Positions 1 through 9,718 of a DNA stretch of 22,231 bases are shown piece by piece. This DNA is from Reticulomyxa filosa (lineage: Eukaryota; Foraminifera; Reticulomyxidae), in assembly GCA_000512085.1 (NCBI GenBank), contig ASPP01028993.1, positions 1 through 22,231 of the forward strand, read 5' to 3'. Positions within the stretch are counted from its first letter, which is position 1. The number at the start of each line of letters is the position of its first letter. The position numbers were made by a program, and so were the translations under genes. The notes beneath the pieces were generated by a model. That model saw only the letters and a program-made list of their open reading frames with translations, was not told where the DNA came from and searched no databases.

Positions 1-78
1 AAAAGATCAATAAAACATATCAAAAACTCACACACAATCAACAACAATGAAAAAAAAAAATATTAAGTTTTAATTTAA

Positions 79-264
79 TCTTTAAAATATCAAAAAAAAC
101 AAATAAATCTCAAAGGTTGTACGGTGAGATCAATCAACGGTTGCGAAAATAAATTTGGCTCTTCCCTGTGGAATGGTCAGGGGGAATTACAGGAGCAATG
201 CCAATGCTCAACTAAATCCTCTGAGCCTTATTTTCGAAGTGTTGATGTCTCAGGGAAATATTGA
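79..264 (+). other. GC-richer open stretch, possible exon
   Basis: A frame is open from 79 to the TGA at 262-264, in DNA clearly richer in G and C than the flanking A/T tracts. The predicted peptide has four cysteines (GCT, GCE and CQC) and ends SVDVSGKY. There is no ATG, so if it is real it is a terminal exon entered through a splice acceptor such as the CAAAG at 111-115. I recognise no family. A structured RNA or a decayed repeat would look similar. Low confidence. Confidence 0.2.
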
Positions 265-1078
265 GATTCAATTCACATCTTTTAACAAATTAAAGCAAAC
301 TAAAACAAAAAATAAAATTTAAACACTTATTATTCAAGAAAAGCATGTGAATGTTTATATACATATATATTAAAAGCCCCTTCATAATCATTGGCACCCA
401 ACTGCCAAAAGTGGGGCAAACAGCCAGCGCTCAAGGGAATGGACACTATGTCCAAAATACATCTCCCATGGCGAACTCATTCACTATCTACCAAAAAAAC
501 TTCAGGCAAAAATCCGAAAGCAAACTTCGACAAAGACCAAATGCTAATTTTCGGCTGAGGCGAAGGCATCCGAGAGCAAAGCGGCAAACCCCAAAGAAAA
601 ATAAATGGTTGTATTGTGTCCCCTGGGATTCATCAAACACGTCATACAGACACATTCGTACAGAGCTTTCATACTTTAGTGAATTATTGTCCTGAAGGAT
701 TTTTTTAACCGAAGTAAATTTGATGTTCGTTTCATTGTTTGTTTGAATTATATTTCATTTTCTACAATCTTCATTCAGCACATATTAAAGTTTTTGCGAA
801 TGCAGCAGATTGGATCAAAATCCGCACTGTATTTCCTTTTTTGAATTGTGAGTTACTGGATCTCTCCAGGAGATTTGGAGACTTTGTGATATCATCAGGT
901 CTGATCAAAATCTACGTTGGTACTCCACAATTATTTTTGATTATTGTTTTTGTGTTATATTTTTCTTTCAGACTTTGATACTAAATATTTTTTTTACTTT
1001 TGTTTTCCTTGGTTTTAATGATGAATGCACGAAATGTGCAAGTGTTGTTTTATTGATTACTTTGTAAGACATTCGAGA
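265..1078. other. No supported gene; probably decayed repeat DNA
   Basis: Two open frames lie here (351-695 and 739-978, + strand) but neither shows a recognisable domain. A basic, lysine- and arginine-rich stretch near 490-600 lies directly upstream of the LINE ORF1 remnant, so it could be that element's eroded 5' part. An alternating TATA/CATA tract sits near 355-372. I see no RNA gene. Confidence 0.3.
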
Positions 1079-1786
1079 ACATGTTGAAAAAGAATATGCG
1101 AACTCGACGACAATTTCTTTGCTCCAACGTTCCAACGATAGTCATAACTCCAATTAATCCAAAGAACTTTGATCAGCAACATCAGTGATTAAGGACAAGA
1201 ATTTGTTGTCCAGAAAAGTGTTTGCACACACATTTTCTGGAAATTTCCACACATTATTTGTTCATTTTACAGTCGATATCATCGAACAACTTATCCAATT
1301 TGCTAATAAAGCGATAACGACACTAAAGAAACATTGGAAAATTATGGATATCAAATACAAGAAGTGAAAAGATTCCATAAGATGACAATTGTTAAATTGA
1401 TGTTATCCAAGACTGAAGATGTCATTAAGATATTGAAAGACAATGACATTCAGATTGGATATTCAGTGGTGAAAGTGGGACCATTTGATAGAAATAAATC
1501 GAGACCAAAGTCACATTTCAGGCAATGCAGAAACTGCTACAAATTGAACCATATTGCTCGTGAATGCCCAAAGAAACGTAAAGCGTGCAAGTTTTGCGAA
1601 TTGTCTAATCACGAAGCAGCAAAATGAAGAAACAAGAACAACCCAAGCAAATATAAATGTGTGTTATGTAGTGCAACATCCAAGTAATTCTGTGCAGTGT
1701 GAAGTGATTCGCAAGGCAAGAGAAAAACTTAGTATTAAATTAACTAGAAAGGAAGATGCATTTCTGAAGAAAAAAGCATCTTAAAC
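1079..1786 (+). pseudogene. Decayed LINE ORF1 (gag-like, CCHC zinc knuckles)
   Basis: This is a remnant of the nucleic-acid-binding ORF1 of a non-LTR retrotransposon. The best part is 1334-1627, with a segment containing EDVIKILKD and IQIGYSVVKVGPFDRNKSRP, then a perfect CX2CX4HX4C knuckle (CRNCYKLNHIAREC). A second knuckle (CKFC....H) is broken because TGA at 1625-1627 stands where its last Cys codon should be. A third (KCVLCS, then NSVQCEVIRK) is split by another stop and a frameshift. The frame then runs through REKLSIKLTRKE to a stop at 1782-1784. Upstream, about 1079-1190 reads NVPTIVITPINPKNF with a stop and frame changes, as expected for the N-terminal part. Stops and shifts make it clearly non-functional. 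Confidence 0.8.
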
Positions 1787-1814
1787 CGTTGGTGTTACAA
1801 TGTGCTGATGTTTT

Positions 1815-2530
1815 TCAAATAACAATTTCCGTTGCAACTGCTTGGAAATTCTTATATAGCATTAAATTCCTCGGTGTCTTCTGCTTACGAAATCAGTTCT
1901 TTGATTTTTGAACTTTCTTTCGTAATCGACGTAAACTGTCCTCTACCAAGGTTTATTGCCTTTCCATATTGTCCTTATGCCAATGGTTGCCTCTCCAGCC
2001 TCAGCAACACATTTTGTCCAAGATTCAACTGCTTTGTTCAATGTCTCTGTGCTTACCAATACAATAGAATCAATAGATTGCATCCAATTGTCAATGTTTC
2101 TTTTCAATATAAATACTTGATATTGCGTTGTCTTTCATGAAATGGCAATGTATTCATAATACAGTAGGTTGCAAAGAAATCAAGAATACTCTCATCCATC
2201 ATCCATGTATGATCCAACTATGCAGGATGATGTAAATTCCAATCTCCTCCAATGATAATGTATTCAGTCATTTTCATAGCATATTGTAACTCTTGTTCGA
2301 ATGCTTGAATATTAAATGTTTTACACTGCAAATTTCGATAAAACTGCATAATAATAACGGTTTCTTTTGATCAGGACAAGAAATTTCCACCCAACACAAT
2401 TCATAACCAATACATTGAATGTATCAGGCATATTATTAAATGATCGTGATACTTAATGCAAATCTCTTCGACATAACACACCAGATCTTCCTGATAAACA
2501 TAAAGATATTGGAAACAATCATCAATGTCC
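1815..2530 (-). pseudogene. Decayed LINE ORF2 fragment (AP-endonuclease domain and linker)
   Basis: Reading the minus strand from about 2530 downward, in changing frames, gives the signature of the exonuclease-endonuclease-phosphatase domain of a jockey/L1-like ORF2. In order I see GRSGVLCRRDL, then GYELCWVEISCPDQKKPLLL followed by a YRN segment. Next comes EYIIIGGDWNLHHPA (the GD-x-N-x-HH core near 2222-2270), an in-frame TAG where Trp is expected, and DESILDFF..YCIMNTLPFHE. The linker preceding the reverse transcriptase follows (LNKAVESWTK..AEAGEATIG, then ITKESSKIKELIS) down to about 1820. No reverse transcriptase is seen. Several stops and frameshifts make it dead. It points opposite to the ORF1 remnant beside it. 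Confidence 0.78.
2159..2179 (+). repeat. Left copy of a 21-bp inverted repeat (Tc1-like TIR)
   Basis: Bases 2159-2179 are the exact reverse complement of 3893-3913. Inside the TA, the repeat starts CAGTAGGTTGCAAAG, like the ends of Tc1/mariner elements, and a TA dinucleotide lies outside it (2160-2161). This copy also reads through in frame within the LINE endonuclease remnant, which complicates a simple insertion model. Confidence 0.55.
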
Positions 2531-3632
2531 TTCTTCGATTTCAAAATTTCTTTTCAAAACTGCTTATATTATGAATGATCATGTAGCTTCACGTTTTCTC
2601 CTTCAAAATACAACTTTTTTTGACAAAAATTAATATCAATGATAAAGTAGCTAAATGAATTTTTTTTATTAGTCTAAATGTTGTTTTTTCATGAAGAAAA
2701 GCAATTATCCTTGCCAACTTTCTTTTGCATTTTACTGTATTATGTACATCTTTTATTTTTAAAAGATTTTTAAAAATTAAAAAAAACCACTTAGCCTTAA
2801 TCTTTGTAGGTGTTATATATCATTTTATTAATTCTACATGAACCCCCTTTTAACAAAATTTTTCATTTATATGTATGATTTTATGTTTCTGATTGTTCAA
2901 GTTTTTTTGATGTTCGTTTTCAAAATTATGCCAAGTGTACAACTATCACAATAAAAAAAGTCAAATGCGAATTTTAAAAAAAATGATTATTAATGTAATG
3001 ATATATATGCCGCACTAACTTTATATACAAATGATGCTGAATATATTTTTTGTTTGGTGCAAGTGATGATAGTATTTGTATATTGATCTTGTTATTGTAT
3101 TTTGTATATCTCTTTTGTTGCAATCATATCATTAGTCAATCTTGTCGTAATATGTTATATGTCATTTTGTGCGGCAAATGTCACAATATATTGGATAAAA
3201 TGAGCTATCAATCAATAACTCACTTTTTCATATCTTTCTTTTTTCTTCTTCTCTACTTGATTGCTTGTAATACCGATGTTTGTATCATAAACTAGTAAAT
3301 ATGGCCAATATATCAATCATAGATAAAGCTATAAACTTAGTATTTATTATTTACATTCACTTCTATATTCATAAGAATATCTGTTTGTCATATTCGTGAT
3401 GTGATAATTATTATTGTAACATATGCGTTCAAAATTTGCATAAATTGGCAACAAATGCCAGATAACATTGTAAAGTATCTACGAATCTTGTAGTTTTTAA
3501 ATATCATTTTGAATTTAGTTTTTATTAAGTCTTTCCAATTTTTTCCAAAATTTTAATCTTTCATTTACTTTAAAAAAAATTTTTGTGGTGAATGAGTATG
3601 ATAATATTTGTTTTTTAAAATTTAATTCAAGT
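2531..3632. other. AT-rich stretch without supported genes
   Basis: The sequence is very AT-rich. The open frame at 3050-3295 is hydrophobic, of low complexity and matches nothing I know. I see no RNA gene. The stretch lies between the two halves of the 21-bp inverted repeat, so it may be the interior of a decayed transposon or nested insertions. Confidence 0.4.
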
Positions 3633-3865
3633 TTACCAACGTGTTATATCTCCTTTGTCTTTTTTAACTGCCTGTATTTTCTTTGGAATCGACTTTGTTA
3701 AGGTTTTACAAATATTTGTTTCATTTTTTTCAAATTGGTTCCAAATTTCTTCAGTAGTATTAAATAGTCCTTTTTTGTGAATCCACCAAAGATTTTCAAT
3801 TGGATTTAAATCAGATGAATTTGCAGAAAATTTATTGATTTTTCATGGAGAAAATCAATTATCAT
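3633..3865 (-). pseudogene. Tc1/mariner transposase, C-terminal remnant
   Basis: On the minus strand the frame reads NKFSANSSDLNPIENLWW near 3780-3833. This is the strongly conserved 'SPDLNPIENLW' box that carries the last acidic residue of the Tc1-family DDE catalytic triad. The rest of the usual C-terminus follows (FNTTEEIWNQF, ICKTLTKSIPKKIQAVKKDKG) and it ends at a natural stop at 3633-3635. About 20 codons upstream in another frame (DFLHEKSIN) match the segment normally just before this box, so a few bases have been lost there. The DNA-binding domain and the first two catalytic Asp residues are absent. It is a dead fragment; the family call is firm. Confidence 0.82.
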
Positions 3866-3892
3866 CATGATATATCGTTTTATGCTTTCAGT

Positions 3893-3913
3893 TTTCTTTG
3901 CAACCTACTGTAT
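3893..3913 (-). repeat. Right copy of the 21-bp inverted repeat (Tc1-like TIR)
   Basis: This is the exact inverted partner of 2159-2179, ending CTACTG and then TA (3911-3912). It lies about 30 bases beyond the upstream end of the transposase remnant. That fits the 5' terminal repeat of a minus-strand element that has lost most of its transposase. Confidence 0.6.
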
Positions 3914-4857
3914 AACAAATAAAAAAGCGTCCAACGTAAAAAAAAGATTTTATATTGTTTTTTTGTGTATAATCATATACACATTCTACTCTCTATTTTT
4001 AGTTTTTTTTAAGACGTTTGTTGGTTGATTGTCTTGTTTTTGTTTTGATTATGTCCATCTCCTTGTAATTGCGATACACAGCCAAAGATGAAACGAAAAA
4101 CCCACTAAGTTTCACATCGAATCAAAAAAAGTATATTATGTGATTTCATGTTATGTCAGAACAAACATGTACAAATAAACTTTGTGCAACAGTTTTTTTT
4201 TAATTGCGTTATTTTTTAAACACTTTTTGCAAAGACAAATTTTCAATGAGAAAAAGCTATCACATTGCAGTCACTCCAACAAATCAAATATCTTTTCAAC
4301 AAATAAACTGCAACATTTCTGTTTGTCTCGATTTTTGAACATTTATTTTTTAATTGATTAAAGTCTTGAATCAAAATATCATTTCCTAAAAGAAGTAACC
4401 CCAGACGTTAGGAACAAGCAAAACAAATCAAGCAAAAAAAAGGTGGTATGACAAATAACAAAACATTTTCAAGAGCGAAATATTATTAGGCAAACGTATT
4501 GAGTAGTGTTGCTATCTGCAATATTTGTGTTGCATTGGAATCTTCCAATATTCGATGCAAAGCGACAAAAAAAGAAAGCAAATACAAAACAAATTGAACA
4601 ATTCCGAAAAGACTGAAGTAAAAATTGACATTGTTGGTGTCACAATAATAGAACGTGGTTTTTTATAAACCACGTGACAAAAGGAAAGAAATTTCAACAA
4701 AGTACAAGTCTTTCATTTTTGAAAGTGACACAACTGTAAGTTTTGAGAAGTAGATATCGTGTATATTTATTTTTCTAATTTTTTTTAGATAGTTTGAAGA
4801 CAGACTAGAAAGAGACTAGCAAAAAAATAAAAATGATGGTGGTAATTGTAAAATAAG
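3914..4857. other. Intergenic stretch; one small hairpin
   Basis: No gene is supported. The minus-strand open frame at 4512-4700 starts with an ATG but has no recognisable domain. A 9-bp inverted repeat (acgtggttt at 4653-4661 and aaaccacgt at 4667-4675, 5-base loop) could form a hairpin. The last few hundred bases are presumably the 3' flank of the neighbouring E3 ligase gene. Confidence 0.4.
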
Positions 4858-6941
4858 TTATTGAGAATCCAATAAGCGTGCAATAGTTCTGGAGACAGAA
4901 TGTGTTGTTAGTAATTCTCTTCGAATATCGGCAACGGATACAGTATTTCCCAATACTTCCACAACTTGTTGTACTTGATCTTCGATAGAAATGCCTTGGA
5001 AATCCTTTGACCAGGGGGAAAAGGAAGGGAGAAAGGAGAAAAAAGAGGGAAGATACATGAAAATATATCTCCAACGTTACAAGTACGTAAAAGAGAGAGG
5101 TGAAAATACCAAGGGAAAAAAAGGTAATAAAAATCCCAAAAGCCCTCCAGGTTCAAGATGCCTTTGTCTTGCCCTTCCGTCATTGTTATTATGTCTATGT
5201 TCGTCATTTTCTTCGTTGTCTTCATTGCCATCGTCATTACCACCATTGTTATTATCATTATTGTCATTGTTATTATTGTTGTTCAAGTTGTTGAATGAGT
5301 CATCGAGATTATCCAAGCGTATAGCGTTTTCCAAATTGTCATTATCACCGACATTGGCATTGTCATGCCCATTATTTGCAGCATTGATTGCGTCATGAGA
5401 TTGATCCTCACTCAGTAGATTGCGCCGACAAACAGGACATATTTTTTTGTATCTCATCCAATTGGTTATGCAGCGTCTTTTCCCAACACAACAAAGAAGA
5501 GCAATAACAACAATTTCCAAGACATACACGTTACACATGCATATACATGTGCATATATGTATATGTGCGTATAAAAGTGAGTCGAAGCATATAACGAAAC
5601 AAATGAAATATATGTTTGCATGGCAGTTTTTTGGCCGAGTCCATTGGGTCCCGACAGATGCCGCAGATGTCGTCGCGGAGTTCATCAGAGGTGGCGTCTT
5701 GGAACTGGTTGTTGATGCGATGGATGACAGCACGAAAGGCGAAGAAATTGGAGAAAGAGTCGTGAATGGCCTTGACACACGAGCGGATTTTCAAGACTAA
5801 GAGGAAATCGATGACTGACAGCGATATGCCATGAATATTCCAAACAATGCAATAGTACCCTAGATACCACATGTTTAGCAGCACATTCCAGAACAAGTCG
5901 CTATAATAAATCCAAATATCACTATACGCAAATCCAACAATAAAAATTTTTAAAAAAGATTTGAGTTTTAACCCCTTTTTTTCTCTCAAGTATTGCATGT
6001 AATGTTTGTAAGTAAACTTGTCTCTTGCCAGTAGCTTGCAGCGGACGGCGCAGAAATGAATAACAATCAAAGAAAGACCGTGGAGCACGTCGCCGAGGAT
6101 GGCGATCGAGTCGAACAAAAGCAAGAGGAACAAAGGTTTCCATCCAGTCATGTGTAGCGCGACATGGATGGCCGTCCAGCTCGTCGCCATGCTTAGCACT
6201 CCAGTGGCGAGTAGCACCAGCATACACAACAGCAGCTTCGAATACGGCGGACTGTGATATTCCAGCTCCCATCCGGGCATCACCTTGCTTCGCGAGATAC
6301 ATATCAATGCCAATGCTTTCAAAAATACTAGCACCAATGTCACTAACGACCACACTGCAAATTCCGCCAAATCCGCATCCAATATCTCCCCAATCAATGT
6401 TATGCGAAATAATAAATACGACATTTTCATTTCTGACAAATTCTTTTTTTTTTGATCGGGTGACTTGTACCTCAAAGATGTCACCCAATCTTTTTTTCTT
6501 ATTACACAAAAAAAAACACCAAAAAAAACACCTTTTCTTCGTCGATGGAGAGCCCCTGGAAAAATAGTTTTGCTAACAAAGCGAACGAAAAATGCAATAC
6601 CAAAAATAGGAAACCGTCAAATATCTTTTTGTATTTGTTTTATTTGCGTTTATTTTTTTTCCTCGTTCTCATGGCGCTATCCAGCCTCTTCCTAGGCTTG
6701 TTGGATTGTGTGTCGTCAACGCGTCTCTCAACTCAACTAAATAATGAAATGCCGACTCAAAATATATTGTCCCAGTCAGATACAAACATTGGTAAAACGT
6801 TCCTTTCGGGACAAGTGTCGCCACTTCTGCAAATAAAGATCCAAAAGAAAGCGGGAATATCACGCTCAATAAACAGCTCAGATAAAAAATATGCTTCATC
6901 GAGGCTATACGAAAAGCTAGATCTAACACAAAAAAAAGCAT
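4858..6941 (-). CDS. gp78/RIN2-like ER membrane RING E3 ubiquitin ligase with CUE domain
   Basis: Predicted membrane E3 of the AMFR/gp78 (plant RIN2/RIN3) family, which ubiquitinates ER proteins for degradation. Supported exons (minus strand) are 6624-6532, 6463-5601, 5476-5110 and 5004-4858, joined in frame by introns of 68, 124 and 105 nt. Exon 1 reads LLAKLFFQGLSIDEEK, the family's TM-to-'FFGxL' segment. Exon 2 has several hydrophobic helices and then DATSDELRDD, typical just before the RING. The RING-H2 (CGICRDPM..KKLPCKHIFHL / RCITNW..CPVC) is interrupted by an intron after the second His. An Asn/Asp-rich linker follows, then a CUE domain (QVQQVVEVLG..IRRELLTTHSV) that binds ubiquitin. 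The first exon is unresolved: a hydrophobic frame at 6941-6669 fits the first membrane helix, but I found no clean splice donor. Confidence 0.82.
5477..5600 (-). other. Intron inside the RING finger (124 nt)
   Basis: The donor GTTTCG (5600-5595) and acceptor AAAAG (ending at 5477) join HIFHL to RCITNW in phase 2, restoring a continuous RING-H2. The intron holds an alternating purine-pyrimidine tract, ACATGCATATACATGTGCAT and more, at about 5534-5573. Confidence 0.8.
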
Positions 6942-7360
6942 TGCAAATGTTTCTATGGATTATTGGGGGTTTCCCCTTGAATTTTATGGCCAAGTTAAAG
7001 TACTCGTTTTTATTTAAGATTCATCAACCAGCTGGTCAAAAGAACTACGATCAAATGTAAAGTGTGAATACTTGAAACTGTTACTGGTATTACTTCTTAT
7101 ACACATTTCAAATGAAAAACAGGCGCTATTGAAAGAAAATTGCGTTAGTACTTTTTATTTCAAATTCAAACATTCTTTTAAAATCTGTGAAATTTGATGA
7201 GAAGAAGAAAAAAAGGAGAAGCCCGCTTAATGAAAAACATTTCATGGATATTAGAATATAATTGGAATAAAACAATGACGGAAGCAAAAAGAAGAATGGC
7301 TCAAGGCTCAAAAGCAGAAAGCAAGAAATTTGTGGAATATAAAAATATGGATTATTGACT
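6942..7360. other. Spacer between two minus-strand genes
   Basis: The 3' flank of the GYF gene and the 5' flank of the E3 gene. It may hold upstream exon or leader sequence of the E3 gene. A + strand frame (6545-7060) also reaches in here but has no recognisable domain. I identified no promoter or terminator motif. Confidence 0.35.
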
Positions 7361-9165
7361 CTAAAAAATGTTATGTTGAGATGGTGGCGGATTGGGATTA
7401 GATTTGCGACCATTTCCAAAAGAAGAAGGGTAGATATTAGCAGAAAGAGTTGCATTCATCATTCTAGTAATCCCTTGCAACTGGCCTGGCAGAGCCAAAG
7501 CAAATTCAGGAGGAGGAATCCAATCGCGTAATGGAATAAATTCCTTGCCATCATCTCGACGAACTTTAGTAAGTGGAGGAAAATAATTCAACATGAACCA
7601 TTGTCTCATTAAGTCCGTAGAAAAGGGTCCCTGTTCTTGTCCTAAGTTCAACAAAAAAAAAGGGAATCTCAAAAAAGTTTTAAAAAAATGAAATAGGTAT
7701 TACCTTTTTCAAAATCTAAATAATACCAAGTGTGCTCATTTGCAACTTGGTCTTTTGATTGTGAAGCAGAGTGCTGAGACAAAGTAGTGATCGTAGAAAG
7801 AATCGGCTTAAACTCTTTGTCACTCAAAATTTCAGCCTTTCGAACGTCCATTGTACTCCACTCTGATTCTTCCACACGTCTGATCGGAACATCCAACGGC
7901 ATCCATTGTCGGCGATACCAATGCCGAAGCACTTTTTTACTAAAGGGTCCTTGCACTTGTCCATCGTCGTCCAAGTACATCCAACGGTACCCCCTTCACG
8001 CTCGCGAATTTCTTTTTGTATCTTTTCTTCTGTTTTTTTATCTTTTTTTTTTTTTTTTAATATAACACATGCATCACACTGTGTCAATTACAAAGCAACA
8101 AACCACAGCTAAAGATAACAACAATACAAAATTTTACAAAAGGTGAAAAATATTAAGCAATTTGAATAGTTATTAGGCATGCACATATACATAAATAAGT
8201 ATATGTGTACATTTATATAATATGCATATGAAATCCCTCTCCTTAAAAAGAATACCGATAAAGATATATTTAAGTTTGAAAAAAGGCTGAAACAGGGATT
8301 GATTTTCATTTCGAAATGGTGTGTGATCAGGGATGTATCCTTTTTTTGCCCAGGTTTGGATTTGTTCGAACGGCCATGGCCCATGCTCGTTTCCGTTGGA
8401 ATCGTGATAAAACCAGTTATCTTCGCGCTTCTCATTTGCCGCATCTTTGTCCTTTGTGGCGTCATTCTCTCCTTCCGTCTTTCTCCCTTCGCTCTTATCG
8501 TGATCATCCCCTCCCTCTTTGTCTTTCGCCTTTGGCTTTGTCTTGTCTTTGTCACTCTCATTGGGCAAAAAGTCACACACGCCACTAGGGTATCCACTGA
8601 TCAGTTGGAATCCATTGCGATCATTTAAGATTGTCACTCCGGGGACTTTTTTTTGTTAGTTTAGATTTGATCAAAGTTTTTCAAAAAAGAGAGAGCGCAA
8701 GTTCGCAGTTTTTTTAATGGATTGGCTGAACTCAACTGAACTCTTTCACTGGCAATGAGGTGGGTATGAGCTTTGAATCGTACCATAGTTTCATCTTTTC
8801 ACTGGAAAAGGGTCCCTGGACGCTCAATTGCGGATCTAAGTATAACCATTGTTTGCTCTCTAGCTTTCTTGGGGCAGGGGCCTCCGGAGTATTGTCATTT
8901 GGACGGCTTTCACGCTTTATTCCAAATACGTCGGCGTACTCGCTTAGTGGCTTGAAATGTGGACTCGTGGAACGTCTGATCAGTAGGTTGTCTGTGAAGT
9001 GACCGTCTCCATACCACGTCTTGATTGTTGTCTGTTCGTCAAAGCCACGCGCAACGATGCAAACATCACTTCTCACAAAAATCCATTTTACACAAGAAAT
9101 TAAACTTCGTTAAAAGGTCCTTGTTGTCGACGCTGAGGGTCAATATAAAACCATTCGGCCGACAT
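7361..9165 (-). CDS. Protein with five tandem GYF domains
   Basis: Five exons (9165-9106, 9031-8737, 8645-8294, 7993-7704, 7641-7361) give 425 residues, and every phase closes. GYF domains bind proline-rich peptides (PPG motifs) in splicing and mRNA-control proteins such as CD2BP2, Smy2 and GIGYF. Five copies are visible, each with W-x-Y-x-D, GPF/GPW and a later Trp: about residues 5-45 (GPFNE..WYGDGHF), 82-120 (GPFSSEKMKLWYD), 196-235 (GPWPFEQIQTWAKKGYI), 240-280 (GPFSKKVLRHWYRRQW) and 325-375 (GPFSTDLMRQWFMLNYF). A Lys/Asp/Glu-rich linker separates copies 2 and 3. ATG at 9163-9165 is chosen because a stop lies upstream in frame and GYF 1 starts at once. There is no other domain, and the C-terminus is proline-rich. 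Its partners are unknown; a scaffold role is inferred. Confidence 0.85.
7994..8293 (-). other. Intron of the GYF gene (300 nt) with alternating tract
   Basis: The donor CT|GTTTCA (8293) and acceptor GTGAAG (ending at 7994) join the end of GYF 3 to the start of GYF 4 in phase 2. It contains a long T/A run at 8041-8060 and an alternating tract at about 8178-8230. Another donor (GTATTC near 8262) is possible but its phase does not fit. Confidence 0.6.
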
Positions 9166-9718
9166 GTCACTGAACGTTTTTAACTGTCAAAGCAGACTGT
9201 TTAATTTGCCGTACAAATCCGTTCCATCATTTTTTTTATTGCCCATTTAAATAGTTTGCTTGACTTTTGAGAACAGACGACACAAATGTCTCAATTATGG
9301 TCAGGCTTCAAATAACCTTTAATTGCTAGGATATAAACTAAAACTAGTACAAAAAATCTATGGTTGTTGTGTGCTTCTCACATTAAATAAAATCAATTTT
9401 GGTTAACTCATATCAACTCGAGTACAGTAACAACATCTACAAAACAACAGCATATCCTTAAATAAAAAATTTACCTTATATTAATTGAAAAAAACATAAA
9501 ATCTTGGTCATATACACTATTGTGTTGTATTTTTGCGGGCAATGAAATGGTTAAAATAAAAAAATGTAATGATTGTTTACATTTGAAAAAAGATAGGCGT
9601 GTTGAAATCTGTGGAAAATAGTGTACACAAGTTTTCTTCGGGCAAACGTGAGATTCAATAAAGGGGTAGAAAGAAAATAAACATAATTTGGAAGGAAAAA
9701 ATAATAGCCTTGGGAGAA
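9166..9718. promoter_or_regulatory. Divergent intergenic region
   Basis: The two flanking genes are transcribed away from each other, so both promoters should lie in these 553 bases. The sequence is AT-rich. I see no specific TATA, Inr or repeated motif I could defend. Minus-strand open frames at 9471-9757 look like chance. Confidence 0.4.

Noticed and set aside
100-300. Possible tRNA, 5S rRNA or spliceosomal snRNA in the GC-richer island
   Set aside because: I compared it by eye with the conserved boxes of tRNA, 5S, U1, U2, U4, U5 and U6 and found no match.
4805-5294. Several overlapping frames on both strands, some rich in Ser/Leu or His/Tyr
   Set aside because: They are shadows of the E3 gene's Asn/Asp codon repeats and its 105-nt intron; only the minus-strand frames with the RING and CUE signatures carry real domains.
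5922-6509. 195-codon minus-strand frame over the E3 gene
   Set aside because: It overlaps the membrane-helix exon in another frame; that exon matches the gp78 family through to the RING, this one matches nothing.
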